Of a stretch of DNA of 64,000 bases, positions 15,966-24,955 are shown piece by piece. The notes below the pieces were generated by a model, which was given only the letters and a program-made list of their open reading frames with translations, ran no database searches and had not been told where the DNA came from. This DNA is from Flagellimonas ochracea (GTDB taxonomy: Bacteria > Bacteroidota > Bacteroidia > Flavobacteriales > Flavobacteriaceae). Location: positions 124,001 through 188,000 of the forward strand of contig NZ_JAAABI010000002.1 of the NCBI RefSeq assembly GCF_009903685.1. The letters are read 5' to 3'. How positions within the stretch are numbered: position 1 is the first letter of the stretch; each line of letters begins with the position of its first letter. The translations under genes and the position numbers were made by a program.

Positions 15966-17933
15966 GTGTTCAATATTGACCATTTTACCATAACGAAATC
16001 ATTTCTGCTGCAAAAGGTTGTTCCGGTGGCCCTTTTTGCGCTCTTTTCTTTGCGCCCGGCTCACTCCCAAAAAATTCCTGAATCTTTTAGGAGCAAAACC
16101 GAAAAACTGGTCAAAATGGCCCCAAAGACTTACTTGTCACTGGATACAGACCTCAAGTCCGAAAAAAGGGATACCACCTTGCTTCGTTATTTTGCAAACA
16201 AGGCCAAAGAAGCAAATTATCTAGAAGGTCAAGCCTATGCCCTTAACCAAATAGGCACCAAGTATCGGAACATCTCTCAATTTAAAAAAGCAGCTGACCT
16301 GCATACGGAGGCTTTGCAGCTATCTGAAAAAGCCAACAGTACAGAGCTTAAGGTGCTCAGTTTGAACATGCTGGGAGTTGTCTATAGGCGAACGGATGCC
16401 ATCAAAACAGCCCTGGATTACAACCAAAAGGCTTTGGAATTGGCCGAACAGGTAGAGAATCCCTCACATCATATTAGAAGAAGCATCAATGTTTCTTTGA
16501 ACTGTATTGGCAACCTTTACCAAACCCTAGAGCAATACGATTTGGCCATCATGCAGTTTAGAAGAGCCCTTAAACTTGAAGAGGAACTTGGGAACAAACT
16601 GGGGTTGGCCATAAATCATCAGAATATTGGTGATTGCTTGGAAGAAAAAGGAGACTTGGAAGGTGCCCTGGAGAATTATAGAAAGTCTTTGGCCTATAAC
16701 GAAGAAATCAATTCTGATATTGGAAGGGTCATTTGCAAAAATAGTTTGGCACAGGTATATCTTAAACAGGATATGCCCTACGCAGCACTGGTGCTTTTAG
16801 AGCCGCTTCATGAGCAATCAAAATCCATTGGAGATTTTTATATAACCTCGTCCGTTTTTATAAATACGGGATGGGCGCATACCGTTTTGGGTGAATACGA
16901 CAAAGCAGAACAGTTTATTGAAGAGGGTTTGGAAATGGCCCAAAATCACAATATGCCCAGCAACGTACTCTTTGGTCTTCAAAAACGCTCAGCATTGGAA
17001 AGCAAAAGAGGCAATTTTAAAGAGGCTTATGAGTACTACAAGAAGGCCGATGAATTTGATCGTGAGATTTCCAGTGCCACCAACCTAAGGTACATGAACG
17101 ACATTATTGTGCGCTATGAAGCGGACAAGAAGAACAATCAAATTTCCGTACTGGCCAAGGAAAATGAGATTGTTCGATTAAGGCTCCGAAAAAACCAGAC
17201 CACCCTTTTGGTCAGCGCCCTTATTGTGGGTCTGGTTGCATCCATTCTGTATATTTTGTACCGTCAGTACCAGAATAAGAACGAGAAAAGAGTACTAAGT
17301 CTGGAACAGAATATGTTGCGAAGCCAAATGAACCCGCATTTTTTGTTCAACTCGTTAAACTCCATTAAACTTTACATCATCAACAATGAACAGAAGAACG
17401 CCGTTCATTATCTGAACAAGTTTTCAAAATTGGTTCGGAAAATACTGGAAGCCTCCTCGGTAAAAGAAATTTCATTGGAAGACGAGTTGGAAACCGTAGA
17501 GCTGTACATGAATATCGAAAACATCCGGTTTTCCAATGAAATTGATTTTAAAATCACCTTAGATGATGATATCAATCCCGATGTGATCAAAGTACCTTCG
17601 TTGACCCTGCAGCCCTTTTTGGAAAATGCCCTGTGGCACGGTCTTTCTCCCAAAAAAGGAGAGAAAAAAATCCATATTCATGTGAAAAGAAAGAACAAGA
17701 ACCATGTTTCCATCGAAATTGAGGATAATGGTGTTGGCCGCGGAGCTGCTGAAGTCAACAAAGAAAAAAGGGTGCTAAAAAGAAAATCGGTAGGCATTCG
17801 GATCACCAAAGAGCGTTTGGCCAACTTCGCCAAAGACTATCAAAACAACTTTGATGTGGATATTGTGGATTTGTTCGATGACAACGGAAACCCCAAAGGA
17901 ACCAAGGTAGTTCTTGACATTCCTACCGTTTAG
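15966..17933 (+). CDS. TPR-containing sensor histidine kinase (His_kinase/LytS type)
   Basis: Membrane kinase of 655 residues. A signal sequence (cleavage near AHSQ) is followed by a periplasmic array of tetratricopeptide repeats (about 60-390), one transmembrane helix (about 411-431), the PF06580 phosphoacceptor region with SQMNPHFLFNSLNSIK (His458) and a HATPase domain with LENALWHGL and DNGVGRG. The start is GTG at 15966, as no ATG gives a full signal peptide. It pairs with the LytTR regulator upstream. Its 3' end overlaps the convergent DUF3109 gene by 11 bases. Confidence 0.92.
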   Translation: MFNIDHFTITKSFLLQKVVPVALFALFSLRPAHSQKIPESFRSKTEKLVKMAPKTYLSLDTDLKSEKRDTTLLRYFANKAKEANYLEGQAYALNQIGTKYRNISQFKKAADLHTEALQLSEKANSTELKVLSLNMLGVVYRRTDAIKTALDYNQKALELAEQVENPSHHIRRSINVSLNCIGNLYQTLEQYDLAIMQFRRALKLEEELGNKLGLAINHQNIGDCLEEKGDLEGALENYRKSLAYNEEINSDIGRVICKNSLAQVYLKQDMPYAALVLLEPLHEQSKSIGDFYITSSVFINTGWAHTVLGEYDKAEQFIEEGLEMAQNHNMPSNVLFGLQKRSALESKRGNFKEAYEYYKKADEFDREISSATNLRYMNDIIVRYEADKKNNQISVLAKENEIVRLRLRKNQTTLLVSALIVGLVASILYILYRQYQNKNEKRVLSLEQNMLRSQMNPHFLFNSLNSIKLYIINNEQKNAVHYLNKFSKLVRKILEASSVKEISLEDELETVELYMNIENIRFSNEIDFKITLDDDINPDVIKVPSLTLQPFLENALWHGLSPKKGEKKIHIHVKRKNKNHVSIEIEDNGVGRGAAEVNKEKRVLKRKSVGIRITKERLANFAKDYQNNFDVDIVDLFDDNGNPKGTKVVLDIPTV

Positions 17934-18495
17934 CAGTCTGTGAAGCTACTTCTTCCAACTCCTTGTACCATGCCTCGCCAAATTTTCGCATCAGTGCCTC
18001 TTTTACGAACTTGTAGATGGGCACTTTCAACTCTTTTCCCAAACTGCATGCTGCATCACAGATTTCCCACCGATGGTAATTTACAGCTGTAAAAGAAGAG
18101 TACGCTTTTGTTCTTACGGGATACAAATGGCAGGATATGGGCTTTTTCCATTGGGTAGCTCCAGCTTCATGAGCGGCTTCCAAACCACATTTGGCTATAC
18201 CCGATTCTGAAAAAGTGACGTAGGCACATTCCCTGTTCTCGACCAAAGGGGTCTCCCATTCGCCATCCTCCCCTTTTACAAAAGTCCCTTGCTGTTCAAT
18301 GGCCCTTATTCCCTCTGGCCTTAGATAAGGTTTCACATTTTCAAAAATCTGCTCTAGCATTTCGGTTTCCAAATCTTCTAAGGGGGCACCATATTCGCCC
18401 CCTACACAACACGCACCTTTGCACGCATTCAAATTGCAAACAAAATCATGCTCAATTATTTCCTCTGAAACAATGGTTTTTCCGATTTGGAACAT
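17923..18495 (-). CDS. DUF3109 family cysteine-rich protein
   Basis: A 190-residue cytoplasmic protein of the DUF3109 family, related to the YkgJ cysteine-cluster group. The conserved start MFQIGKTIVSEEI supports 18495 over the ATG at 18507. The first cluster CNLNACKGACCVGG (residues about 20-33) and later Cys and His in KPISCHLYP and WEICDAACSLG probably bind a metal or iron-sulphur centre. Function unknown. The stop overlaps the end of the convergent kinase gene; a TACCTTTG promoter element lies just upstream. Confidence 0.88.
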   Translation of the reverse strand: MFQIGKTIVSEEIIEHDFVCNLNACKGACCVGGEYGAPLEDLETEMLEQIFENVKPYLRPEGIRAIEQQGTFVKGEDGEWETPLVENRECAYVTFSESGIAKCGLEAAHEAGATQWKKPISCHLYPVRTKAYSSFTAVNYHRWEICDAACSLGKELKVPIYKFVKEALMRKFGEAWYKELEEVASQTAKR

Positions 18496-18514
18496 TGGAT
18501 GGGACAATTTTCAG

Positions 18515-18522
18515 CAAAGGTA
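18515..18522 (-). promoter_or_regulatory. -7 promoter element for the DUF3109 gene
   Basis: The minus strand reads TACCTTTG (TAnnTTTG), 20 bases before the start at 18495. No clear -33 element was seen. Confidence 0.5.
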
Positions 18523-18586
18523 ACCCAAAACAAAATTTTGATGTTTTCTATACCTTATTTTATCATCCAAAAGTCTTTTTTACACG

Positions 18587-18594
18587 TAAATTTG
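18587..18594 (+). promoter_or_regulatory. -7 promoter element for marC
   Basis: TAAATTTG fully matches TAnnTTTG, 20 bases before the ATG at 18615, and is divergent from the element at 18515. A -33 box is not obvious. Confidence 0.5.
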
Positions 18595-18614
18595 CCAATC
18601 TAAAAAGTAAGTCG

Positions 18615-19193
18615 ATGAATTTGAACTTTAAGGAAATAGCAACGGCTGGGATGATTCTTTTTGCCGTTATTGACATTGTGGGCAGCATCCCGATAATTAT
18701 ATCACTACGCAAAAAGGTGGGACATATACAGTCGGAAAAGGCATCGATAGTAGCCGCATGTATTATGGTTGCCTTTCTCTTTGTGGGAGAACGTATTTTG
18801 CACCTCATTGGAATCGACGTCAATTCTTTTGCGGTAGCAGGGGCGTTCATCATTTTCTTTTTGGCCATTGAAATGATTTTGGGCATTACCCTTTATAAGG
18901 ATGACGAACCAGAAACAGCCTCCATAGTACCTATAGCATTCCCCCTTATTGCTGGAGCGGGCACCCTTACTTCCCTATTGGCACTTCGTGCTGAGTATCA
19001 TGTGGAGAATATCATCGTGGCCATTATTCTAAACACTATCTTTGTGTATATCGTTCTTAAATTCAGTGCCAAAATAGAAAGGGTTTTGGGAAAGAATGGC
19101 CTCAGTGTTATCCGTAAGGTTTTTGGAGTAGTGCTTTTGGCCATTGCGGTAAAGCTTTTTGCTGCGAACATAAATCAACTTTTGGCCCAATAA
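18615..19193 (+). CDS. MarC family (UPF0056) integral membrane protein
   Basis: A 192-residue inner-membrane protein with six predicted helices. Family motifs seen are the N-terminal helix FAVIDIVGSIPIIISL, the central AFIIFFLAIEMILGI and IVPIAFPLIAGAGTLTSLL. MarC was once linked to multiple antibiotic resistance in E. coli but its role is unresolved. I start at MNLNFKEIATAG (18615); a longer reading from 18495 would add an AT-rich, non-conserved extension. A 67-residue membrane protein follows after 13 bases. Confidence 0.93.
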   Translation: MNLNFKEIATAGMILFAVIDIVGSIPIIISLRKKVGHIQSEKASIVAACIMVAFLFVGERILHLIGIDVNSFAVAGAFIIFFLAIEMILGITLYKDDEPETASIVPIAFPLIAGAGTLTSLLALRAEYHVENIIVAIILNTIFVYIVLKFSAKIERVLGKNGLSVIRKVFGVVLLAIAVKLFAANINQLLAQ

Positions 19194-19206
19194 TTAATGT
19201 ATAGTC

Positions 19207-19410
19207 ATGAACAAGACATTGAGTATAATACTAATTGTTCTAGCCCTTGGCTTGATTGCCTATAATGTAACTTTGGTAGACTTTGAAAATCCTTTCCAAG
19301 GAGACAGCACTATAGCATTGATCGGGATTTTGGCCTCATTATGCGCCGTGGTCCTGTTGCTGATTTTTATTGCCTCAAAGAAAATTGAGAAAAAGTTAAA
19401 AGAGGATTAA
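19207..19410 (+). CDS. small two-helix membrane protein, unknown function
   Basis: A 67-residue protein with two transmembrane segments (about 5-22 and 38-58) joined by an acidic loop (VDFENPFQGDST) and ending in the basic tail SKKIEKKLKED. Small proteins of this type are frequent after marC-like genes in flavobacteria. It lies 13 bases after marC, so it is co-transcribed. It overlaps the end of the convergent S41 protease gene by 4 bases. Confidence 0.75.
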   Translation: MNKTLSIILIVLALGLIAYNVTLVDFENPFQGDSTIALIGILASLCAVVLLLIFIASKKIEKKLKED

Positions 19411-21035
19411 TTCTCTACATGTGAAATTTCGGCCCCTGCGGGTTTTATTTCTAAAGCATCCAGGGCTTTCACCTTTTTCAACATGGCATCGTGTTCACCT
19501 TTGATTTGTGCAGAAATGTTGGGTGAGAACAGTTGTTCGGCAATATTGGCTTTGAGGTAAGCCTTTATTTTCTCCTCCTGGGCATAAAAGTCAAGCCTGA
19601 TTTTTCGGTTCAGGACGAAGTCGATAAAATTGTCGAACAGAATATCGTCAACCCTGAACTCTTCCAAGAATTGATTTTTTGTATAATCGGCATAACGATT
19701 TCTGTCCTCTTCCAGGTGTTCAAAGATAAATCGGGAGAAAAACTGATAGGTGTCATCCATACTTTCTATGGCTTCTTCCTCATTACTGCCAATGGGCACA
19801 AAAACGTCTGGAATAATTCCCCCTCCCCCGTAGACCACTTTACCTTTTGGAGTTACAAATTTCAGGGAATCGGCCACTTTAATACTGTCCACAGAAATCA
19901 TTTCTCCAGAACGATACCGTTCCATAAATTTTTGATAGTAATCCCGATGGCCATTTTCATACGATTTTTGGATGGACCGCCCAGTTGGAGTATAGTATCT
20001 TGAAACTGTCAAACGGACGGCAGAACCGTCTCCTAGATCCATTTCCCTTTGCACCAATCCCTTGCCAAAAGAGCGTCTGCCCACAATGGTTCCAATATCG
20101 TTGTCCTGCAAGGCCCCAGCAATGATTTCACTGGCCGATGCCGACCGTTCATTGATTAAAACGTATACTGGCTTGTCCTCAAAATCGCCTTTGTCCGTAG
20201 CATAGGCTTTCTTTATTCTTCCCTTTTTGTTCTTGGTAAAAAGAATCAGTTTGTCCTCCTCCAAAAACTCGTCCGTCAACTTTTCGGCAATGCCCAAATA
20301 CCCTCCTGGATTATCCCTAAGGTCCAGCACTAGCTTTTCGGCCCCTCGTAACTTAAGCTTTCTTAATGCATCTTTGAATTCATTAAAGGTAGATTCGGCA
20401 AAACGGTTAATTTTTAAATAGCCCATATCTTTAGTGAGCATGTAATAAGCCACCACGCTTTTGATTGGGATTTTGTTTCGGGTCACCGTTACATCCATGA
20501 AGCGGTTCTCCGTTTTTCGAAAAACTTTCAGGTCTACCTTGGTACCTATTCTTCCTTTCAATTTGGAGACTACGGTATCGTTTGGTATTCTTTTTCCAAA
20601 TAAGGTGTCCTTGTCGGCCATTAAAATGCGATCGCCTGGCATAATTCCGGTGATATAGCTTGGACCGTTTTTGATGGTGCGGATTACCGTGATGGTATCG
20701 CGAAACATATAGAAACTGATTCCGATTCCTCCAAAATCACCTTTCATGTTCTCAGACACTTCCTGCATTTCACTCCTAGGAATATATACCGAATGGGGGT
20801 CTAGTTTTCCAAGTATATTATTTACGGTGACATCGACAATACTATCGGTGTCCACATCATCGACATATTCATAATCGATGTAGTCAATCAATCGGTTCAG
20901 CTTGTCTTTCTTGGAATTTGTGGAAAAGAGTCTTTCCGGGGTGTCGTTAAAATGGAGCTTGCCCCCAATAAAAACACCAAGGGCCACCGCAAGGGCGAAC
21001 AATGTGGGCCATAAATAACTATTTTTCTTTTCCAT
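19407..21035 (-). CDS. C-terminal processing peptidase (S41 family)
   Basis: Periplasmic, membrane-anchored serine protease of 542 residues. It has an N-terminal transmembrane anchor (about 8-24), a PDZ domain (about 90-170, with GDFGGIGISF at its start and ITGIMPGDRIL), and the S41 catalytic domain with LVLDLRDNPGG, the serine motif RSASASEIIAG and the lysine motif RRSFGKGLVQ. The C-terminal extension with LEEDRNRYADYTKNQF is typical of Bacteroidota CtpA-like enzymes. It starts 13 bases after the deaminase gene, forming an operon with it. Confidence 0.94.
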   Translation of the reverse strand: MEKKNSYLWPTLFALAVALGVFIGGKLHFNDTPERLFSTNSKKDKLNRLIDYIDYEYVDDVDTDSIVDVTVNNILGKLDPHSVYIPRSEMQEVSENMKGDFGGIGISFYMFRDTITVIRTIKNGPSYITGIMPGDRILMADKDTLFGKRIPNDTVVSKLKGRIGTKVDLKVFRKTENRFMDVTVTRNKIPIKSVVAYYMLTKDMGYLKINRFAESTFNEFKDALRKLKLRGAEKLVLDLRDNPGGYLGIAEKLTDEFLEEDKLILFTKNKKGRIKKAYATDKGDFEDKPVYVLINERSASASEIIAGALQDNDIGTIVGRRSFGKGLVQREMDLGDGSAVRLTVSRYYTPTGRSIQKSYENGHRDYYQKFMERYRSGEMISVDSIKVADSLKFVTPKGKVVYGGGGIIPDVFVPIGSNEEEAIESMDDTYQFFSRFIFEHLEEDRNRYADYTKNQFLEEFRVDDILFDNFIDFVLNRKIRLDFYAQEEKIKAYLKANIAEQLFSPNISAQIKGEHDAMLKKVKALDALEIKPAGAEISHVEN

Positions 21036-21048
21036 GGGGCTTAATAAT

Positions 21049-21486
21049 CTATACCATTTCCTCCAAAATGGGCAAATGGTGGGTTTGTACTCCGGCTCTT
21101 TCCAAAAACTTCAAACCGGAGTCATCTTTATAGGTTTTTTGGTACACCACACGTTTTATGCCAGATTGATGAATCAATTTACTACATTCCCGGCAAGGAG
21201 ATAGTGTTATATATAATGTGGCTCCCTCACAGGATTGGGTTGATGAGGCCACTTTTGAAATGGCATTGGCCTCTGCATGCAGCACATACCATTTTGTATA
21301 TCCTTCGTCATCCTCACAAAAATTCTCAAAACCAGTAGGTGTGCCATTATATCCATCGGATATGATCATACGATCTTTTACAATGATCGCCCCTACCTGC
21401 TTTCTTTTGCAATAGGATAGTTTGCCCCATTCCTGGGCCATGCGCAAATAGGCCTTATCGTATTTCTCTTGTTTTCCTTCTTTCAT
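21049..21486 (-). CDS. deoxycytidylate deaminase family protein (ComEB-like)
   Basis: Converts dCMP to dUMP, a step towards dTTP; zinc enzyme of 145 residues. Zinc ligands are in LHAEANAI (His and catalytic Glu) and SPCRECSKLI (two Cys). ISDGYNGTPTGFENFCED is the typical substrate loop. I start at MKEGKQEKYDKAYL (21486), because residues before it, from 21537, are not conserved. A near-consensus TATCTTTA box lies upstream. Precedes the S41 protease gene on the same strand. Confidence 0.93.
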   Translation of the reverse strand: MKEGKQEKYDKAYLRMAQEWGKLSYCKRKQVGAIIVKDRMIISDGYNGTPTGFENFCEDDEGYTKWYVLHAEANAISKVASSTQSCEGATLYITLSPCRECSKLIHQSGIKRVVYQKTYKDDSGLKFLERAGVQTHHLPILEEMV

Positions 21487-21569
21487 TTTGAAATTAAACG
21501 GACAGTAAACTAAAGATACCTGCTTTGGCAGACCCATACAACCTTATTCGATTAAATTTAACGAAGGCC

Positions 21570-22154
21570 CTATGATGGAAACGTGGCGATGAGCAAGGGT
21601 ATTGTAATGGCAATGACTAAAATTGATGCCAAAGTGATAAATACGGGCCTTTTTACTTTCAAAAAGTCCAAAAACAAGAATGCCAAGGCAAGTACTACCA
21701 AAATAATAGTTACCTGGGCAATTTCTATTCCTGTTGCAAAACCCAATAACGGGGTGAGCTTATCTTCCTCCTCTGCCATGAGCATTTTAAAGTAATTGGA
21801 AAACCCGAAACCGTGAATCAATCCGAAAAAAGCCGTTGCCGCAACATGAAGCCATAGACCTACTTGCATCGCTTCTTTGAACACATAGGTAAAATTGAAC
21901 AGCGCTGTCAACATAATGGTCACGGGAATCAAAAATTCTATGATGCCCACATCGACCGTAAATATTTCATAGACCGACAGCCCAAGCGAAACACAGTGCG
22001 CAATGGTAAATATAGTGGTCAAAATCACAACCCGTTTCCAATACTTAAAAGTGAATGGAATCGCCAAGGCTGAAAGAAACAGAATATGGTCATAAGCGCC
22101 AAAATCCAATACATGATTCAATCCCAATTTAATGTAAAACCAAAATTCTTGCAT
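21570..22154 (-). CDS. HupE/UreJ family membrane protein
   Basis: A 194-residue inner-membrane protein with about six helices, of the HupE_UreJ_2 group (PF13795). Signatures are the N-terminal GLNHVLDFGAYDHILFL and the central ATAFFGLIHGFGFSNYF with conserved histidines, which suggest metal transport (nickel or cobalt in characterised relatives). The metal here is unknown, and no hydrogenase or urease genes are in the window. It starts 8 bases after the DnaJ/TerB gene on the same strand. Confidence 0.9.
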   Translation of the reverse strand: MQEFWFYIKLGLNHVLDFGAYDHILFLSALAIPFTFKYWKRVVILTTIFTIAHCVSLGLSVYEIFTVDVGIIEFLIPVTIMLTALFNFTYVFKEAMQVGLWLHVAATAFFGLIHGFGFSNYFKMLMAEEEDKLTPLLGFATGIEIAQVTIILVVLALAFLFLDFLKVKRPVFITLASILVIAITIPLLIATFPS

Positions 22155-22162
22155 ATCCTTTT

Positions 22163-22897
22163 CTATGAAATTCCTCGTTCTTTTTGAATGGTGTCGTAGG
22201 CCTTTTGCACTTCCTTGAACTTCTCCTCGGCTCCTTTTTTTATGGCTTCATTTTCAGTGACCACACGATCGGGATGGTATTTTTTGGCCATACGTCGGTA
22301 CGCCTTTTTTACCTCTTCATCTGTAGCTGTTTTTTCAATTTCAAGAATCTTGTACGCATTGTCCGCCGATTTGATAAACATGGCCATAATACTCTCAAAA
22401 TCATATTGCCCCACCCGAAGGTAACCAGCCAATTCACGTAATTTATTTACTTCCGCTTTACTTATTTGTCCGTCGGCCTGAGCGATGCCAAATAGGAAAT
22501 GAATCAATTGTAACCTCACTTCGTAGCGTGTACGTTGCACTAAATAAGAACAAATTCGTTGGGCGGAAATTTCCCTTTTTTTGATTACATCATTAAAGGT
22601 CCTAAAAATGGCATTGGCCTTCTCCTTGCCATAGGTGCTGATAAAATATTGACGCACATAATCCAACTCCCGTTGACTTACCGTTCCGTCTGCTTTAATG
22701 ACAATGGAGCACAATGATAAAAGATTCAGCTCAAAATCGGCGGGGGATACCGTTTGTCTGGTAAAATCTTCAAATAGGGTACTCCCTTGCCTGGACCCTC
22801 CGAGACCATCCAAAAAACTTCCGACAATAAATCCCAGTATCGCTCCAGGTAGTCGAAAAAGAAAATATCCAAGCACAGCGGCAACCCACTTAATCAT
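22163..22897 (-). CDS. TerB-DnaJ domain membrane co-chaperone (DjlA-like)
   Basis: A 244-residue protein with three parts. The N-terminal membrane segment is glycine-rich (about residues 5-30). A TerB-like helical domain (about 50-165) carries SIVIKADGTVSQRELDYV and IAQADGQISKAEV, two acidic metal-binding patterns. A C-terminal J domain (about 175-240) has the HPD motif in KKYHPDRV. This is the DjlA layout, a membrane-anchored DnaK partner. Operon with the HupE-like gene downstream; a full TAnnTTTG promoter box (22917-22924) lies upstream. Confidence 0.93.
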   Translation of the reverse strand: MIKWVAAVLGYFLFRLPGAILGFIVGSFLDGLGGSRQGSTLFEDFTRQTVSPADFELNLLSLCSIVIKADGTVSQRELDYVRQYFISTYGKEKANAIFRTFNDVIKKREISAQRICSYLVQRTRYEVRLQLIHFLFGIAQADGQISKAEVNKLRELAGYLRVGQYDFESIMAMFIKSADNAYKILEIEKTATDEEVKKAYRRMAKKYHPDRVVTENEAIKKGAEEKFKEVQKAYDTIQKERGIS

Positions 22898-22916
22898 TCT
22901 TCTAAAATTTAAAGCC

Positions 22917-22924
22917 CAAATATA
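22917..22924 (-). promoter_or_regulatory. -7 promoter element for the DjlA-like gene
   Basis: The minus strand reads TATATTTG, a full TAnnTTTG match 20 bases before the start at 22897. No -33 element is clear. Confidence 0.5.
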
Positions 22925-22991
22925 GGGTTTTGACCAACAAGGAAAGCTTTACAGGATGTTAACGATGGTGAAAAAAATGCTGTAAAAACCG

Positions 22992-22999
22992 TATCTTTG
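22992..22999 (+). promoter_or_regulatory. -7 promoter element for the bacilliredoxin gene
   Basis: TATCTTTG is a full match to TAnnTTTG, 23 bases before the ATG at 23023. It is divergent from the box at 22917; the shared gap is only 125 bases. Confidence 0.55.
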
Positions 23000-23022
23000 A
23001 AACCCAAACAAAAAAATAGACT

Positions 23023-23433
23023 ATGTATCCAGAAGAATTGGTTAAACCCATGCGAGAGGACTTGGCTTCTGCCGGGTTCGAAGAACTATATACCAGTGAA
23101 GCGGTTGAGAACGCACTTAAACAAGATGGTACCACATTGGTCGTGGTAAATTCCGTTTGTGGTTGCGCAGCGGCCAACGCCAGACCTGCTGCAAAATTAA
23201 GTTTGCAAAATGAAAAAAATCCAGACCATTTGGTAACTGTATTTGCCGGAGTAGACATGGAAGCCGTCGAAACAGCACGAAACCACATGGTGCCTTTTCC
23301 TCCATCATCACCTAGTATGGCCCTTTTCAAGGACGGTGAGTTGGTACACATGATTGAAAGACACCATATTGAAGGAAGACCCGCCGAATTGATTGCCGAA
23401 AACCTAATGGAGGCCTACAACGAATTTTGCTGA
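23023..23433 (+). CDS. BrxA/BrxB family bacilliredoxin
   Basis: A 136-residue thioredoxin-fold protein of the YphP/YqiW (DUF1094) family. The active-site motif CGC is in VNSVCGCAAANARPA (residues about 43-57). B. subtilis members remove bacillithiol from modified proteins after oxidative stress, consistent with bacillithiol use in many Bacteroidota. The gene stands alone between its own promoter box and a strong terminator. Cytoplasmic, no signal peptide. Confidence 0.93.
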   Translation: MYPEELVKPMREDLASAGFEELYTSEAVENALKQDGTTLVVVNSVCGCAAANARPAAKLSLQNEKNPDHLVTVFAGVDMEAVETARNHMVPFPPSSPSMALFKDGELVHMIERHHIEGRPAELIAENLMEAYNEFC

Positions 23434-23451
23434 TTAATCCCTTTCTATAAA

Positions 23452-23483
23452 AAAACAAGCCACCCTTAAAGGGTGGTTTTTTA
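23452..23483 (+). terminator. intrinsic terminator after the bacilliredoxin gene
   Basis: CCACCC (23460-23465) and GGGTGG (23471-23476) form a stem with loop TTAAA, followed by six T (23477-23482). The left side has an A-run, so it may work weakly on the other strand. Confidence 0.87.
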
Positions 23484-23522
23484 TTTTTACATCAAATATT
23501 GGCATTACCAAACAATGTTACC

Positions 23523-24254
23523 ATGGCAAAATTGCTTTCTTATCTTTTGACCATACTTTTCTTTCTCTTTTTTGGATTGACGTTGATCATCTTCCATCCC
23601 ATCCAGTGGTTTTGCCTAAACGTTTTAGGATATAGTGCGCATAAGCAAAGTGTTTCCATTTTAAACTGGTTTCTTATGCGATGTACCAATATTCTGGGAA
23701 CGCGATATACGTTTGAAAACCAACATGAAATTCCAACTGATCGGCCATTAATTATAGTCTCCAATCATCAGAGCATGTATGATATCCCTCCCATAATTTG
23801 GTACATGCGGAAGCACCACCCAAAGTTTGTGAGCAAGATGGAGTTGGGAAAAGGAATTCCGAGTGTGTCTTTTAATCTTAGGCATGGAGGTTCCGTGTTG
23901 ATTAATAGGAAAGACCCCAAGCAATCCATTGCCCAGTTGGAAAAGCTAGGAACATACATTGAAAAACATAACAGAAGTGCAGTTATTTTCCCTGAAGGAA
24001 CTCGGAGTAGAAACGGAATCCCCAAAACTTTCCGCACCACAGGCCTAAAGGTTCTAATGCAAAATGCACCTTCGGCACTTGTGGTACCAATCAGCATCAA
24101 CAATTCTTGGAAATTGCTCCGTTATGGAAAATTTCCGATGGGCCTGGGCAACCATTTAAAGTTCAAGGTTCATAAACCTTTGGAAAACCAGGAGCCTCCG
24201 GAAAAGATAATCGCTCAGGTAGAGGAGCAAATTACAAAGCATGTAAAGCCTTAG
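23523..24254 (+). CDS. 1-acyl-sn-glycerol-3-phosphate acyltransferase family protein
   Basis: Transfers an acyl chain to lysophosphatidic acid in phospholipid synthesis (PlsC family). The 243 residues start with a hydrophobic membrane segment (about 4-35). The catalytic NHQSMYDIP (HX4D) is near residue 84, and the substrate motif FPEGTRSRNG follows about 75 residues later. I use the ATG at 23523 (MAKLLSYLL); the TTG at 23499 is less likely. It is followed by an HD-domain gene with a one-base gap, an operon. Confidence 0.92.
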   Translation: MAKLLSYLLTILFFLFFGLTLIIFHPIQWFCLNVLGYSAHKQSVSILNWFLMRCTNILGTRYTFENQHEIPTDRPLIIVSNHQSMYDIPPIIWYMRKHHPKFVSKMELGKGIPSVSFNLRHGGSVLINRKDPKQSIAQLEKLGTYIEKHNRSAVIFPEGTRSRNGIPKTFRTTGLKVLMQNAPSALVVPISINNSWKLLRYGKFPMGLGNHLKFKVHKPLENQEPPEKIIAQVEEQITKHVKP

Positions 24255-24255
24255 C

Positions 24256-24924
24256 ATGGAAGATACAAATCTTATAAAGCGCACCATCTCCTTTGTAAAA
24301 GAGACTCTTAAAAACGCGGAGGGCGGACACGATTGGTTCCATATTGAAAGAGTTTTCCGTACAGCAAGAATCATTTCCAAAGAGGAAAAAGTAGATGCTA
24401 CAGTAGTTGAACTGGCAGCTCTGCTTCATGATATTGCCGACCCGAAATTTCATAACGGGGACGAGGAAATTGGTCCGGAAACTGCCCAAAATTTCATGGA
24501 ATCTGAGGAAATTGACAAGGATGTTGTAGTTCATGTGGTCAGCATCATAAAACAGATGTCGTTCAAGAACAGTTTAGAAACTAAGACAAATACATTCTCG
24601 TCGAAAGAACTACAAGTGGTTCAGGATGCTGACAGATTGGATGCCCTGGGTGCCATTGGCATTGCACGTGCTTTTAATTATGGTGGCTATAAGAACAGAC
24701 CCTTATACAATCCTGATGTTCCCCCAAAATTCAATATGTCCAAAGAAGAATATAAAAATACCAAGGGCCCGACCATAAATCACTTCTATGAAAAATTACT
24801 GTTGCTGAAAGACAAAATGAATACAGAAACAGGGAAAAAACTTGCCATTAAAAGACATGAGTTTATGCTGACTTTTCTAGAGCAATTCAAAAACGAATGG
24901 GAATCCCTTGAACCCATTGACTAA
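24256..24924 (+). CDS. HD domain phosphohydrolase
   Basis: A 222-residue metal-dependent phosphohydrolase of the HD superfamily (YedJ-like). Metal-binding residues are in GGHDWFHIERV, ALLHDIADPK and DADRLDALGAIGIARAF. The substrate is unknown; relatives hydrolyse nucleotides. The start lies one base after the acyltransferase stop, so the two are translated together, although no functional link is evident. Confidence 0.92.
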   Translation: MEDTNLIKRTISFVKETLKNAEGGHDWFHIERVFRTARIISKEEKVDATVVELAALLHDIADPKFHNGDEEIGPETAQNFMESEEIDKDVVVHVVSIIKQMSFKNSLETKTNTFSSKELQVVQDADRLDALGAIGIARAFNYGGYKNRPLYNPDVPPKFNMSKEEYKNTKGPTINHFYEKLLLLKDKMNTETGKKLAIKRHEFMLTFLEQFKNEWESLEPID

Positions 24925-24955
24925 ATTCGTCGGCCTTAACTAAAACATCTGATGG

